From the NCBI GenBank assembly GCA_045539595.1, contig JAZQFQ010000109.1, positions 1 through 28,493 of the forward strand: 28,493 nt of DNA, given 5' to 3'. A program made the translations under genes and the position numbers. The stretch's first letter is position 1. The number at the start of each line of letters is the position of its first letter. The notes below the pieces were generated by a model. It was given only the letters and a program-made list of their open reading frames with translations. It was not told where the DNA came from and did no database searches. This DNA is from SIG701 sp045539595. Lineage in GTDB: Bacteria; Bacillota; Clostridia; Oscillospirales; CAG-272. Positions 13,492-22,069 of this stretch are shown here, in pieces.

Positions 13492-14625
13492 TCAGTGAAG
13501 GAATCCGCCCCGACGGGCTTCCTCCTTATATACATTCTCCAACTGCTCCGTCATAGCTTGCGCAGTAAATTTCTCACCGAACCGGGTTTTCGCCCCGGCG
13601 GACAGCGTATCGTACAATGCCGGATCGCCCATGATCCGCACAATGGCCTCTGCCATGGCGTCGCTGTCCTTCTCCGGCACCAGGAATCCGTTGACACCGT
13701 CCTCGATCACGCCCGGGTTTCCGCCGAAGGAGGTGACCACCGCAGGCAGGCCCAGACTCATGGCCTCGATCAGCGCCAGAGACGTGGCCTCCGTGCCCCA
13801 GGAGCAGTTCAGGGACAGATTCATGATGCTGTAATAGGGCACCACATCGGTAACGAATCCGGTGAACACCATTTTTCCGTCCAATCCCGCCTCGCGGGCC
13901 AGCCGCATCGTTTCCTCGTAGGTCGTTCCCGTTCCCATCACGAGAAATTTTGCCTCCGGCCGCACGGCACATACCGCTCTCGCCGTTTCCACCAGGTAGG
14001 AGTGGCCCTTGTACGGCTCCATCCGGGCGGAGATGCCGCAGATGAAATCCGTCTCGGCAAATCCCAGCTCCCTGCGCAAAGCGGCACATTCACCCGCCGT
14101 CGACGGCGTCAGCGGTTCCACGCCGTTGAGGATCACCGTAATTTTGTCTTCCCTTACGCCGGTGGCGGTCAGGATATCCGCCGCCGCCTGGGCCACGGCA
14201 ATGATCCGTGTGGCCAGGGTATTGTTCACCGCACCGGCGATCTGCTTGCCGGGGAAGGTAGTGAGCCGCCGGGGCGGATCAAACACGCTGTGGCGGGTAT
14301 AGATGCGGCTTTTCACGCCGCAGAGCCAGGCGGCGATTCTGGCATCCAGCGAAGAATGGGTATGAACGATATGGGGCTTGACCCGGCGCATAATGCCGCA
14401 CAGCTCGGGGATGCCGCCCCGATCGTGGGAAGCGTCCCGCCCGTGCTCCGTCTCGATCACGGGGATACCGCATTCCTCAATCCGCGGCACCAGGGCCGAT
14501 CCCTTGGGCACCACAACCGTTACGTCAAACACATCTTTATCGAAATGGCGAAGCAGATGAAGCAGAAGCCGGCCCGCTCCGCCGATGTTGCTGTCAGAGA
14601 TACAATGGAGAACACGAATTTTCAT
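13492..14625 (-). CDS. Glycosyltransferase family 4
   Basis: A 377-residue cytosolic or membrane-associated GT-B glycosyltransferase. The N-terminal acceptor domain opens with MKIRVLHCISDSNIGGAGR, the Gly-rich loop of GT4 enzymes, and includes PHIVHTHSSLDAR. The C-terminal nucleotide-sugar domain shows NGVEPL, GISARMEPYKGH, FTGFVTDVVPYY and the E-x7-E region TEATSLALIEAMSLGLP followed by VTSFGGNPGVIEDG. The sugar donor cannot be told. The start lies 9 bp after the flippase stop, with TGAGGT overlapping that stop as ribosome binding site. Context (flippase upstream, exported anchored protein downstream) suggests assembly of a lipid-linked or surface glycan. Confidence 0.92.
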   Translation of the reverse strand: MKIRVLHCISDSNIGGAGRLLLHLLRHFDKDVFDVTVVVPKGSALVPRIEECGIPVIETEHGRDASHDRGGIPELCGIMRRVKPHIVHTHSSLDARIAAWLCGVKSRIYTRHSVFDPPRRLTTFPGKQIAGAVNNTLATRIIAVAQAAADILTATGVREDKITVILNGVEPLTPSTAGECAALRRELGFAETDFICGISARMEPYKGHSYLVETARAVCAVRPEAKFLVMGTGTTYEETMRLAREAGLDGKMVFTGFVTDVVPYYSIMNLSLNCSWGTEATSLALIEAMSLGLPAVVTSFGGNPGVIEDGVNGFLVPEKDSDAMAEAIVRIMGDPALYDTLSAGAKTRFGEKFTAQAMTEQLENVYKEEARRGGFLH

Positions 14626-14634
14626 GGATTTACC

Positions 14635-16170
14635 TCATTTTCCGGTGCGCTTTACGCGCGCAATCACAAAAGATGCTTCCTCCGAGCGGAGAAGCAGTAC
14701 GCCAGCCGCGTACACGATGGCTCCAATCAGAACGGACAAAACCGTCTGCACAAAATAACCGCCGGGCAGATGGGGCAGACAAACATACACCGCGCCGCCC
14801 ATCAGGAGCGCCGCCAGGACGGATTTCCCCAGATCCAACAGATCCGCCCGGGCGAATCGGGTGCGGAACACGCGGCAGTAGGCGATGGCATTGCCCAGGC
14901 ACTGCACAGCCACGGCGATGCCGGAGGACAAAGCGATGCCGCCGATGCCGAAGCGGGACAGAACCACCACCAGCCCCACGTTGACCACCATGGCAATCAG
15001 AGAGGTGATCATGGGAATCTTCGGGCGGTTTTCCGCAAAGAAGGATTTGCTCAGCACCTCATTGGCCGCCATGAACAGCATACCCACCGCAAAGCACCGC
15101 AAAGCGATGGCGGTCAGAGCCGTATCCGCCGGAGTAAAGGCGCGCCGCTCGAACAGGATGGCAGTGATAGGCTCTGCCAGCACGGCCAGTCCCGCGGCGA
15201 TGGGAGCAATGATAAAGGACAAGGTTTTCACCGAGGTGAACATCAGTCGGCGGGATGTATCCGTATCGCCGGAGGCGGCGGCACGGGAGAAGTGGGGAAA
15301 GAGCAGATTGGTGGCCACGAAAGCGAACACGCCCACCAGGATGGTATAGAGCCGATTGGCGTAGCCGAGGGCCGTGATAGCCCGTCCGCCGTCCATAGCC
15401 GACGCGAAGTTGGTGTTGATCACGGTGCACAGCGGCTGTGTCCATGTGCCCACCAGGATGGGCAAGGCCAGCTTCAGACTGCGCACAATATGGGGCGAGA
15501 GAATCCCCGCCGAGGGGACAAGACGGAAGCCGAACTGCCGCAGCTTCGGCACCTGGATCAGCGCCTGGGCGCCCCATCCGCACAGCATGGCCACCGCCAG
15601 GCCGTGCACGCCGAAATCATCCAGAAAAAACAGAAGATATCCCACCATGATCAGATTGGAGACCAGGCTGATCAGCGCGGGGATACGGAATTCGCCCATG
15701 GACTGGAGAATCCCCACAAAGGAGAAGGCCAAGCCGGTGCAGATCACCATGGGAAACAGAATCCGTGTCAGCTCCACCGCCAAGGCTTTGACCTCTGGGG
15801 CCAGTTCCGGCGCCAACAGATCCACCAAAGGGGAGGCGAACGCCACGCCCGCCACGGTGAGAATGCTTGTCAAAAGGAAAATCAGATTCACATAGGACGC
15901 CGCAAAGCGCATGGCGGATTTCTTCCCTTCCCGCACCAGAAGATCACTGAACACGGGGATGAACGCCGCCGACACCACGCCGCCGATGACGAAATCGAAG
16001 ATCAGAACGGGCAGTCGGCTGGCGGTTTCGTAGGCCACCGCCGGTGCTGTTGTGCCGTAGGCAGTGCCCACCAGGATATCCCGCAAAAGGCCCAGCGCTT
16101 TGGCGGCCAGAATAATCACTGCCATGACCGCCGCGGTTCCCAAAAGGCCGCCTTTCTTTTCTTTCTGCAC
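14635..16170 (-). CDS. murJ: MurJ/MviN-type lipid-linked glycan flippase
   Basis: A 511-residue multi-pass membrane protein of the MOP superfamily, which flips lipid II or other lipid-linked oligosaccharides across the membrane. It opens with AAKALGLLRDILVGTAYG and DFVIGGVVSAAFIPVFSD, both typical of MurJ, and has about 14 helices. GTG 16170 is the chosen start. The reading frame stays open to an ATG at 16335, but the consensus promoter at 16270-16298 lies inside that extension, and the length from GTG fits the family. GGTGAG sits close before it. As first gene of an operon with a GT4 enzyme, it could be the housekeeping lipid II flippase or a dedicated surface-polysaccharide flippase. Sequence alone does not decide. 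Confidence 0.88.
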   Translation of the reverse strand: MQKEKKGGLLGTAAVMAVIILAAKALGLLRDILVGTAYGTTAPAVAYETASRLPVLIFDFVIGGVVSAAFIPVFSDLLVREGKKSAMRFAASYVNLIFLLTSILTVAGVAFASPLVDLLAPELAPEVKALAVELTRILFPMVICTGLAFSFVGILQSMGEFRIPALISLVSNLIMVGYLLFFLDDFGVHGLAVAMLCGWGAQALIQVPKLRQFGFRLVPSAGILSPHIVRSLKLALPILVGTWTQPLCTVINTNFASAMDGGRAITALGYANRLYTILVGVFAFVATNLLFPHFSRAAASGDTDTSRRLMFTSVKTLSFIIAPIAAGLAVLAEPITAILFERRAFTPADTALTAIALRCFAVGMLFMAANEVLSKSFFAENRPKIPMITSLIAMVVNVGLVVVLSRFGIGGIALSSGIAVAVQCLGNAIAYCRVFRTRFARADLLDLGKSVLAALLMGGAVYVCLPHLPGGYFVQTVLSVLIGAIVYAAGVLLLRSEEASFVIARVKRTGK

Positions 16171-16269
16171 AACCTCACCGCCTGTCTGCTGATTGTATCT
16201 CCCCCGCCGGGAATCTTTCCCTACTATAGGATATCCCACCTGCGCGAGAATATAGATACCGATGATATC

Positions 16270-16298
16270 ATTATACAATGCCGGGCCATAATTGTCAA
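16270..16298 (-). promoter_or_regulatory. Promoter of the murJ-GT4 operon, full consensus
   Basis: On the minus strand, TTGACA (16293-16298), a 17-bp spacer and TATAAT (16270-16275). It gives a leader of about 90 nt before GTG 16170. Confidence 0.9.
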
Positions 16299-16322
16299 GC
16301 AATGGGAATGGATGGCATAATA

Positions 16323-16348
16323 GAAAAAGAAGCATCCTCTCGGATGCT
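16323..16348 (-). terminator. Terminator of the ECF S-component gene
   Basis: A 7-bp stem (AGCATCC at 16331-16337 with GGATGCT at 16342-16348) followed on the minus strand by TCTTTTTCTA, 9 bases past the stop. Confidence 0.8.
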
Positions 16349-16357
16349 CCTCCCCTG

Positions 16358-16894
16358 TTATCCCTGTTTCTTTTGCGTCCGGAACATGTCGGTCAGATGG
16401 TATTTTTCAAACACAGCCGCCAGAACCGTAAAAACGCAGATACCGACCGCCCCCTGCACCAGATTGCCCGGCACAGACACGATGGCGCCCCATCCCTCTC
16501 CGCCAAAGACGGCGGAATAGGCAAAATATCCGGCCACCATCTCCATCTCCGCCACAATCCCCGCCGCCGCAAACCGTACGGAACGGTGGGGGACGCACCG
16601 AGCCAATCCGCGGATCAGAACTATCCCCAAAAGAGCGCTCAGTCCTTTGATTACAAAGGTTCCCGGCACATAAAAGGCGTAACCGAGAAACAGATTCGCC
16701 AAAGCGGAACCAAGACCGGCGCTGACAAAGCCGTAGATCGGCCCCAACAGCCATCCGGCCAGCAGAACAAATCCGTCGCCCAGATTGAGAAATCCTCCCA
16801 GAGGCGAGGGTACGGTAATAATCATGGTGGCTACGAAAATCAGCGCCGCCAGCATGGCGGATAAAACGATTTTCATAAGAGATTGATGTTTCAT
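16358..16894 (-). CDS. ECF transporter substrate-binding S component
   Basis: A 178-residue integral membrane protein with about six helices, the vitamin-binding subunit of an energy-coupling-factor importer. LSAMLAALIFVATMII at the N-terminus carries the small-residue pattern used to contact EcfT. LNLGDGFVLLAGWLLGP and FVSAGLGSALANLFLGY are typical of the riboflavin/PF07155-like S proteins. The vitamin is uncertain. No EcfA or EcfT genes are near, so it would use a shared ECF module. The start is uncertain: ATG 16894 is about 24 nt into the predicted transcript but has no clear Shine-Dalgarno. ATGs at 16912 and 16876 are alternatives. Confidence 0.85.
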   Translation of the reverse strand: MKHQSLMKIVLSAMLAALIFVATMIITVPSPLGGFLNLGDGFVLLAGWLLGPIYGFVSAGLGSALANLFLGYAFYVPGTFVIKGLSALLGIVLIRGLARCVPHRSVRFAAAGIVAEMEMVAGYFAYSAVFGGEGWGAIVSVPGNLVQGAVGICVFTVLAAVFEKYHLTDMFRTQKKQG

Positions 16895-16924
16895 AACGGT
16901 ATCCGAAAGCATAGATTTTTCTAT

Positions 16925-16953
16925 ACAGTAGCACACACACCTCCGTTTGTCAA
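16925..16953 (-). promoter_or_regulatory. Promoter of the ECF S-component gene
   Basis: On the minus strand, TTGACA (16948-16953), a 17-bp spacer and TACTGT (16925-16930). The initiating region is close to the ATG candidates, so the leader is short. Confidence 0.65.
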
Positions 16954-17047
16954 TCAACGATATGACAAAACATGGAAAACAGAAAGCATATCTTTTTGTC
17001 GAAATCCATTGCACTGGTGGGCAGATCCGGAAAACGGCCCCCGGATA

Positions 17048-17076
17048 TTGATTTCTCCCGCAAAGCGGTATATAAT
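17048..17076 (+). promoter_or_regulatory. Promoter of the small lipoprotein gene
   Basis: TTGATT (17048-17053), a 17-bp spacer and TATAAT (17071-17076). It excludes the in-frame ATG at 16972 as the start. Confidence 0.8.
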
Positions 17077-17109
17077 GATACAGTGAAATATGTAGAAAGT
17101 TGTCAGATT

Positions 17110-17481
17110 ATGCGAAAACACTTGCTGTTTGGGCTACTCCTCTGCATCCTGCTCGGCGGATGCGGGACGGACGCGGAAGAGGCCGGGATTGAATTTTATA
17201 CTCTCCGGGAGGAGGAATGGGTGGAGTTGAACACCGGGATGGAAGTAGCCCCGCACGCCACAACCGACGCATCCGAAACCTACGCGCCGGCAGAGACCGA
17301 CGCCGTTGTGGAGGATACGGCGGAAATCACCTACATCCTGAACACCAGTTCAAAGAAATTCCACAATCCCGCCTGCTCCAGCGTGGACAAAATCAAGGAA
17401 AGCAACCGGGGAGAGTTCACGGGAGAACGGCATGAGCTGCTGGCACGGGGATACGAGCCGTGCAAGATTTGTGAACCGTGA
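17110..17481 (+). CDS. Small lipoprotein with C-terminal Cys motif
   Basis: A 123-residue lipoprotein. MRKHLLFGLLLCILLGGC is a lipoprotein signal with lipobox LGGC (Cys18). An acidic Thr/Ala/Glu-rich linker covers residues about 25-75. The last 50 residues (TYILNTSSKKFHNPAC, then YEPCKIC) match the small Cys-rich module, probably metal-binding, often found at the ends of secreted or competence-type nucleases and related to the Ada metal-binding fold. Here it stands alone on the outer membrane face with no nuclease domain. The start is defined by the promoter just upstream, and only a weak ribosome site (AAAG) is visible. Role unknown. Confidence 0.75.
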   Translation: MRKHLLFGLLLCILLGGCGTDAEEAGIEFYTLREEEWVELNTGMEVAPHATTDASETYAPAETDAVVEDTAEITYILNTSSKKFHNPACSSVDKIKESNRGEFTGERHELLARGYEPCKICEP

Positions 17482-17484
17482 GAG

Positions 17485-17520
17485 AAAAATCTCCTGTGGC
17501 GAAAGCCGCAGGAGATTTTT
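17485..17520. terminator. Bidirectional terminator
   Basis: A 12-bp stem AAAAATCTCCTG/CAGGAGATTTTT (17485-17496, 17509-17520) with an inner GGC-GAAA-GCC, placed between convergent genes and T-tailed on both strands. Confidence 0.9.
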
Positions 17521-17526
17521 GTTTAG

Positions 17527-19050
17527 TTAGGACTGTGTCCCATCTGTATAGATTTCCGCCAGAAACGCCCGCTCCCCGGCAAGCGTGGAATTCAGATCCA
17601 CGGCGTAGTCTTTGTAATGCCCGGCGATCAAAACCAGTGAGTTTTCCGTGAGGTAATACGAATGGTACGCAGCATCCTCCGCATATCTCGATGCGGGATC
17701 AAAGTGATTCTCAAAATCCTGTTGTATTTCGTCTTTGGTATACAGTCGAAACAAGGTGGGGTAGCGGGATTCGTCCAACTCCGCAAAATATGTGCGGATA
17801 AACGAAGCAATCTCATCCGCAGAATACAGCTCCGTCAGGGAGATTTTCTCGCCGGTTTTTAAGTTGAAGGTGAACGCCGTATCCAGCACATACTGCGGTG
17901 CTCCGCCGCCAGCGAAGGTACCAAAGAAGTGTATGCTGATCACATCCTCGCGGCACCGCACAATCTCATACTGCATAGAAGAATCCAACGAGTCCGCGGC
18001 TGCAGACACATCGCCCGCCGCATAGCGTTTGTAATGGAAGTCAATAAACTCCCGAATCTGTTCATTGATACGCTCGCTGACCGCCGCATCGGGAACATCT
18101 ATGATCGGATAGGACGCTTTGATGGAAACGGCAGCAGGCTCTGCACAGGATACGATCAGCATAGTATCTATAACCAGTTGTGTGATCTCCCGTTTGGCCA
18201 GATCGTAGGTATAGCTGCCGATCTCCACGCCGCCGCCCACCACGCTGCTCAGCATGATCCGGGCGGTAACGGTATCGGTGCCCCACTCGTCAAAGAGGAT
18301 ATGCACACAGGAAAACTCCTCGTCGGTGTCCGCATCGTAATACGTCAGATCTTTTCCGAGCATCGCTTCCAGTTCTCCTTCACCGGGCAGGCGCACACAC
18401 TCGCCGCGCCCGATATCGAACACATACACATCCCGGTAACTGTGGCGGTATCCCACAGACACCGCGGCGTATCGGCTGTCCGGGGACCAGTGAACGGAGG
18501 CGGACTCATCCTTGCAAAACTCCGCTTTGGCCGTGGCGATTTCGCCGGTTTCCGTATCCAGGGCGCTCACGCTATAGGTGATTCCCCCAAAAGGGTCCAC
18601 CGCCGTGACGAAGGTGACAACCTCCCATACCAGCGCATATTTTCCGTCCGGGGAGGGATAGGAAAGCATATGCTGCTCTCCTCGGATCGTATACGCCGCA
18701 TACATGGCCAGAATCCGCCGATAGTTTTCCGCGGAATAATCATAGGGCAATATATTTTGTCCCATTTCCGTCAAGTACGGCAAAGCAGCATCGCCGAGCG
18801 CGACAATCGCCGAAAATGCTTCCGGCTGTGCAGTGATATACTCCTTTTCTGAAGAATACACCACATTTTCCTGCACCAAAATCGCCAGATTCGCGTCCAC
18901 GATGCCGGCGATCTCCTCCTCGCTCAGGGAAACTGTATCCCCCGGCACATCCGGGCCGGGAATCAGGGGATCCTCCGGAGATTCCGTGCACGATGCCAGC
19001 ATCACCAATGCGGCAAAAAATACGGCCAGAACAGAAGCTTTTCTCCACAT
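17527..19050 (-). CDS. Lipoprotein with RsiV/DUF3298-like C-terminus
   Basis: A 507-residue lipoprotein starting at ATG 19050 (AAGGTAGAG upstream). The in-frame ATG at 19146 overlaps the pdp stop and is not needed. MWRKASVLAVFF...LMLASC gives the lipobox. Residues about 40-120 are helical. About 130-290 has beta-propeller-like, WD40/TolB-type strands (SYPSPDGKYALVWEV, VHWSPDSRYAAVSVGY, DVYVFDIGRGECVRL). About 310-480 resembles the DUF4163-DUF3298 pair of RsiV and PdaC (IKASYPIID, INEQIREFIDFHYKRY, DVISIHFFGTFAGGGAPQY, FNLKTGEKISLTELYS). RsiV-type domains bind lysozyme or wall material, but no sigma factor is present. It lies 92 bp after pdp with no terminator between, so it may be read through from the deo operon. 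Confidence 0.72.
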   Translation of the reverse strand: MWRKASVLAVFFAALVMLASCTESPEDPLIPGPDVPGDTVSLSEEEIAGIVDANLAILVQENVVYSSEKEYITAQPEAFSAIVALGDAALPYLTEMGQNILPYDYSAENYRRILAMYAAYTIRGEQHMLSYPSPDGKYALVWEVVTFVTAVDPFGGITYSVSALDTETGEIATAKAEFCKDESASVHWSPDSRYAAVSVGYRHSYRDVYVFDIGRGECVRLPGEGELEAMLGKDLTYYDADTDEEFSCVHILFDEWGTDTVTARIMLSSVVGGGVEIGSYTYDLAKREITQLVIDTMLIVSCAEPAAVSIKASYPIIDVPDAAVSERINEQIREFIDFHYKRYAAGDVSAAADSLDSSMQYEIVRCREDVISIHFFGTFAGGGAPQYVLDTAFTFNLKTGEKISLTELYSADEIASFIRTYFAELDESRYPTLFRLYTKDEIQQDFENHFDPASRYAEDAAYHSYYLTENSLVLIAGHYKDYAVDLNSTLAGERAFLAEIYTDGTQS

Positions 19051-19142
19051 AACGTCTCTACCTTCCCGTCTTTCTCTTTGGGAATTCTGTCGGTATAGAC
19101 GATACGGTTCCAGAGAAAGTTTCCTTTTGGCCGCATTTTCAT

Positions 19143-20456
19143 TCATTTATTTTCCGCCCGAATCACGCGGGATATAAGAGGCATAGCTGCGGGGGCGTCC
19201 TCGCCGAAGGCAATGGCATCCAGATAGCGGACGGCTCCATCCTCAAAGGCATCCTCCCGCTCCGTGTGGAGAATCGCCAGCGCATCCCCCTCGTGCACCA
19301 GATCGCCGGTCTTTTTCAGAATCCGCAAGCCGGCGGCAGGATCGATGTCGTCCTCTTTCCGGACGCGTCCCGCGCCCAGCACCACGGCGGCTTCGCCGAT
19401 CTTTTCCGTATTCATATGGATGATGTATCCGCTCCGCGGTGCGCGGACCTCCCGGATGAGGGAGGACTGCTTCATGCGGGACGGATCTTCACAGACCAGC
19501 GGATCCCCGCCCTGGGCGGTGATCCAGCGGCAGAAGGTATTCCATGCGCGGCCATTATCCAACGCATCCTCCACCCGCACCATGGCCTCGTCCACGGTGA
19601 TACCAAGGGACAGCGACACCATATGAGCCGCCAGCACCAGCGATACCCGGCGCAGATCATCGGGGCCTTCGCCGCGAAGCACCTGCATGGCTTCCGCCAC
19701 CTCCAGCGCATTGCCGATGCCGCATCCCAGCGGGATGTCCATATTGGTCAGAACGGCGGTGACGTTCCGTCCGCACTCCGTGCCGATATCCACCATGGCC
19801 CGGGCCAGGGTGGCCGCGTCCTCCTCGGTTTTCATAAAGGCGCCGCTGCCGAATTTCACATCCAAGACGATAGAATGGGAGCCGGCGGCCAGTTTTTTGC
19901 TCATAATGCTGGACGCGATCAGAGGGATAGAATCCACCGTGGCGGTCACGTCCCGCAACGCGTACAGTTTTTTATCGGCGGGAGCCAGATTGCCGCTCTG
20001 GCCGATGACGGCCACGCCGATCTCGCTGACCTGGGAGAGGAATTCCTCCCCTGTCAGAGTCGTTTTGTATCCGGGAATGGCTTCCAGTTTGTCCACCGTG
20101 CCGCCGGTATGGCCCAGGCCGCGGCCGGACATCTTCGCCACCTTGCATCCGAGGGAGGCGGCCAGGGGCGCCACGATCAAGGTAGTCTTATCCCCCACGC
20201 CGCCGGTGGAATGCTTATCTACCGACAAGTCGCCAAAGCAGGACAGATCCACCGTATCCCCGGAGCGGGCCATGGCGTCGGTCAGCGCCGCCGTTTCCGC
20301 CGAGGTCATGGACTGGAAATACACCGCCATGGCGAAGGCGGACATCTGGTAATCGGGGATGGTGCCATTCGTGTAGCCCTGCACCAGAAAATCCAGCTCG
20401 GCGGGGGTCAGTACCTCCCCGTTTTTCTTTTTCTGTATCAGATCGTATACGCGCAT
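19143..20456 (-). CDS. pdp: Pyrimidine-nucleoside (thymidine) phosphorylase
   Basis: A 437-residue cytosolic enzyme that splits thymidine, deoxyuridine or uridine with phosphate into base plus (deoxy)ribose-1-phosphate. MRVYDLIQKKKNGEVLTPAEL is the characteristic helical start. VDKHSTGGVGDKTTL binds phosphate. MSGRGLGHTGGTVDKLEAIPG is the family signature. GSGAFMK and the C-terminal lipoyl-like hammerhead domain (REVRAPRSGYIIHMN) follow. The length is normal. The start follows a GGAGGA site (ATCGGAGGATTTT) and lies 14 bp after the deoB::cdd stop. It is the fourth gene of the nucleoside-salvage operon. Confidence 0.96.
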   Translation of the reverse strand: MRVYDLIQKKKNGEVLTPAELDFLVQGYTNGTIPDYQMSAFAMAVYFQSMTSAETAALTDAMARSGDTVDLSCFGDLSVDKHSTGGVGDKTTLIVAPLAASLGCKVAKMSGRGLGHTGGTVDKLEAIPGYKTTLTGEEFLSQVSEIGVAVIGQSGNLAPADKKLYALRDVTATVDSIPLIASSIMSKKLAAGSHSIVLDVKFGSGAFMKTEEDAATLARAMVDIGTECGRNVTAVLTNMDIPLGCGIGNALEVAEAMQVLRGEGPDDLRRVSLVLAAHMVSLSLGITVDEAMVRVEDALDNGRAWNTFCRWITAQGGDPLVCEDPSRMKQSSLIREVRAPRSGYIIHMNTEKIGEAAVVLGAGRVRKEDDIDPAAGLRILKKTGDLVHEGDALAILHTEREDAFEDGAVRYLDAIAFGEDAPAAMPLISRVIRAENK

Positions 20457-20470
20457 AAAATCCTCCGATC

Positions 20471-22069
20471 TCAGTCCAGTTTGGACGGCCCGAAGCCCAG
20501 CGGAAGCAATTGCGAGAGCGTATAGGTGCGTACTTCCTTGCCGTTTGTCAGGAGGATGCGGAAGGTATCGGGATCACAGAACTCCATCATCACCTGGCGG
20601 CAGATGCCGCAGGGCGGTGCGAAATCCGTGATCACGCCGTCCTTGCCGCCCACGATAGCGATGGCAAGTGGCTTGTGTCCACGCATGGCCGCGCCGATCT
20701 GTGCCCAATGCATAAAGGCGGTGCGCTCCGCGCAGATGGTGGCGCCGTAGGATGCGTTCTCTACGTTACATCCACGGTAGATCTGGCCGCTTTCGTCGAG
20801 GAGTGCCGCGCCTACCTTATAGCCGGAATAGGGAGCGTAGGCGTTTTCCATGGCGGTTTCAGCACATTCCAGAAGTTTCTCATCCGTTACGGGCGGAAAC
20901 ATCGGCCTTTCCCGCACCAGCGCGCCGTCCCCCTGGTACGATACGCCCAGGAGATCGCACACGATGGCCGCCGCATCCGAAAACGGGCGGTTCAGCCCCA
21001 CCGTCGGCGTGATCCGCTTACTGTGCAGAAGGAAAGGCACATACTCCCGGGTATGATCCGTACTCTCCCCATCCCCCGGATCGCACCCGTGATCGGCGGT
21101 GATGATGAGGGCATCGTCCTCGCCCAAGAGGGGCAAAAACGCAGCCAGCCAGGCATCAAATTCGGCAAATGCCTTCGCATAGCCGGAGATGTCGTTGCGG
21201 TGGCCGTAGACGGAATCAAAATCCACCAGATTGACAAAGCAAAGACCGTGGAAATCCTCCCCCGCCAGCTGTGCGGTCACCTCCATCCCCTCCGTATTGG
21301 AGTGGGTATGGATGGAGCGGGTGATGCCCTGCCCCGCAAAGATATCGCTGATCTTACCCACGCCGATCACGTCCATACCGGCCTCTTTGATAGCATCCAG
21401 CATGGTGGGACGGGGCGGTGTCAGAGAAAAATCCCGCCGGTTGGCGGTGCGGGTGAAGTGGGGATACTCGCCCACAAAGGGACGGGCGATGACGCGTCCC
21501 ACGCCGTGCTCCCCTTGGAGAATTTTCCGTGCCATGCGGCAGTATTCGTACAGCTGCTCCACAGGCACAACATCCTCATGGGCAGCAATCTGGAACACGC
21601 TGTCCGCGGAGGTATAGACGATCAGATCACCCGTTTCCATATGCTGCTTGCCGTAATCCCGGATCACCTCCGTGCCGGAATAGGGCTTATTGCAAAGCAC
21701 GCCCCGGCCGGTGGCCGCACGGAACGCGGAGAGAATCTCCTCCGGGAATCCGTCGGGATAGGTGGGCATGGGCCGCTCGGACACGACACCCGCCAGTTCC
21801 CAATGGCCCGTGGTGGTATCCTTGCCCCGGGATTTTTCCATCAGGCGGTACACCGTGGAGGGGGAGGGGCCATAGGTACCCATCCAGGTGACGCCCTGCA
21901 TGTATCCCATGCCCAGGCGGCGCACGGTTTCACAGCGGAAGGCCGGGTCCATGGAGATGCGGCGGAGGGTATTGCAGTCCGGCACGTCCCCGAATGCCTC
22001 CGCATCCGGTGCGGCACCGATGCCCACGGAATCCAGGACGATCATAAATACCCGTTTGATATCAGCCAT
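20471..22069 (-). CDS. Phosphopentomutase-cytidine deaminase fusion
   Basis: One 532-residue reading frame holds two full enzymes. Residues 1 to about 388 are phosphopentomutase DeoB, which converts (deoxy)ribose-1-phosphate to the 5-phosphate: VLDSVGIGAAPDA (metal Asp13), KDTTTGHWE (active-site Thr), VDFDSVYGHR, TADHGCDP and DHTREYVP. Residues about 390-532 are cytidine deaminase of the tetrameric type, which converts (deoxy)cytidine to (deoxy)uridine: YAPYSGYKVGAALL, GCNVENASYGATICAER (Cys446, Glu448) and PPCGICRQ (Cys487, Cys490). All zinc ligands and the catalytic Glu are present. There is essentially no linker (RERPMFPPVTDEK), and no stop or frameshift at the join. The start overlaps the deoD end by 8 bp. 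The usual symbols of the parts are deoB and cdd. Confidence 0.95.
   Translation of the reverse strand: MADIKRVFMIVLDSVGIGAAPDAEAFGDVPDCNTLRRISMDPAFRCETVRRLGMGYMQGVTWMGTYGPSPSTVYRLMEKSRGKDTTTGHWELAGVVSERPMPTYPDGFPEEILSAFRAATGRGVLCNKPYSGTEVIRDYGKQHMETGDLIVYTSADSVFQIAAHEDVVPVEQLYEYCRMARKILQGEHGVGRVIARPFVGEYPHFTRTANRRDFSLTPPRPTMLDAIKEAGMDVIGVGKISDIFAGQGITRSIHTHSNTEGMEVTAQLAGEDFHGLCFVNLVDFDSVYGHRNDISGYAKAFAEFDAWLAAFLPLLGEDDALIITADHGCDPGDGESTDHTREYVPFLLHSKRITPTVGLNRPFSDAAAIVCDLLGVSYQGDGALVRERPMFPPVTDEKLLECAETAMENAYAPYSGYKVGAALLDESGQIYRGCNVENASYGATICAERTAFMHWAQIGAAMRGHKPLAIAIVGGKDGVITDFAPPCGICRQVMMEFCDPDTFRILLTNGKEVRTYTLSQLLPLGFGPSKLD

Noticed and set aside
13366..16320. A 984-codon open frame on the plus strand opposite the GT4 and flippase genes
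   Set aside because: It is very rich in His, Gly, Gln and Arg as expected from reading GC-rich genes backwards. Both minus-strand genes are clearly real.
16171..16335. N-terminal extension of the flippase to ATG 16335
   Set aside because: A perfect promoter lies at 16270-16298 inside it, and family members begin near the GTG at 16170.
16972..17109. Extension of the small lipoprotein to ATG 16972
   Set aside because: It would bury the lipoprotein signal and overlaps the promoter at 17048-17076.
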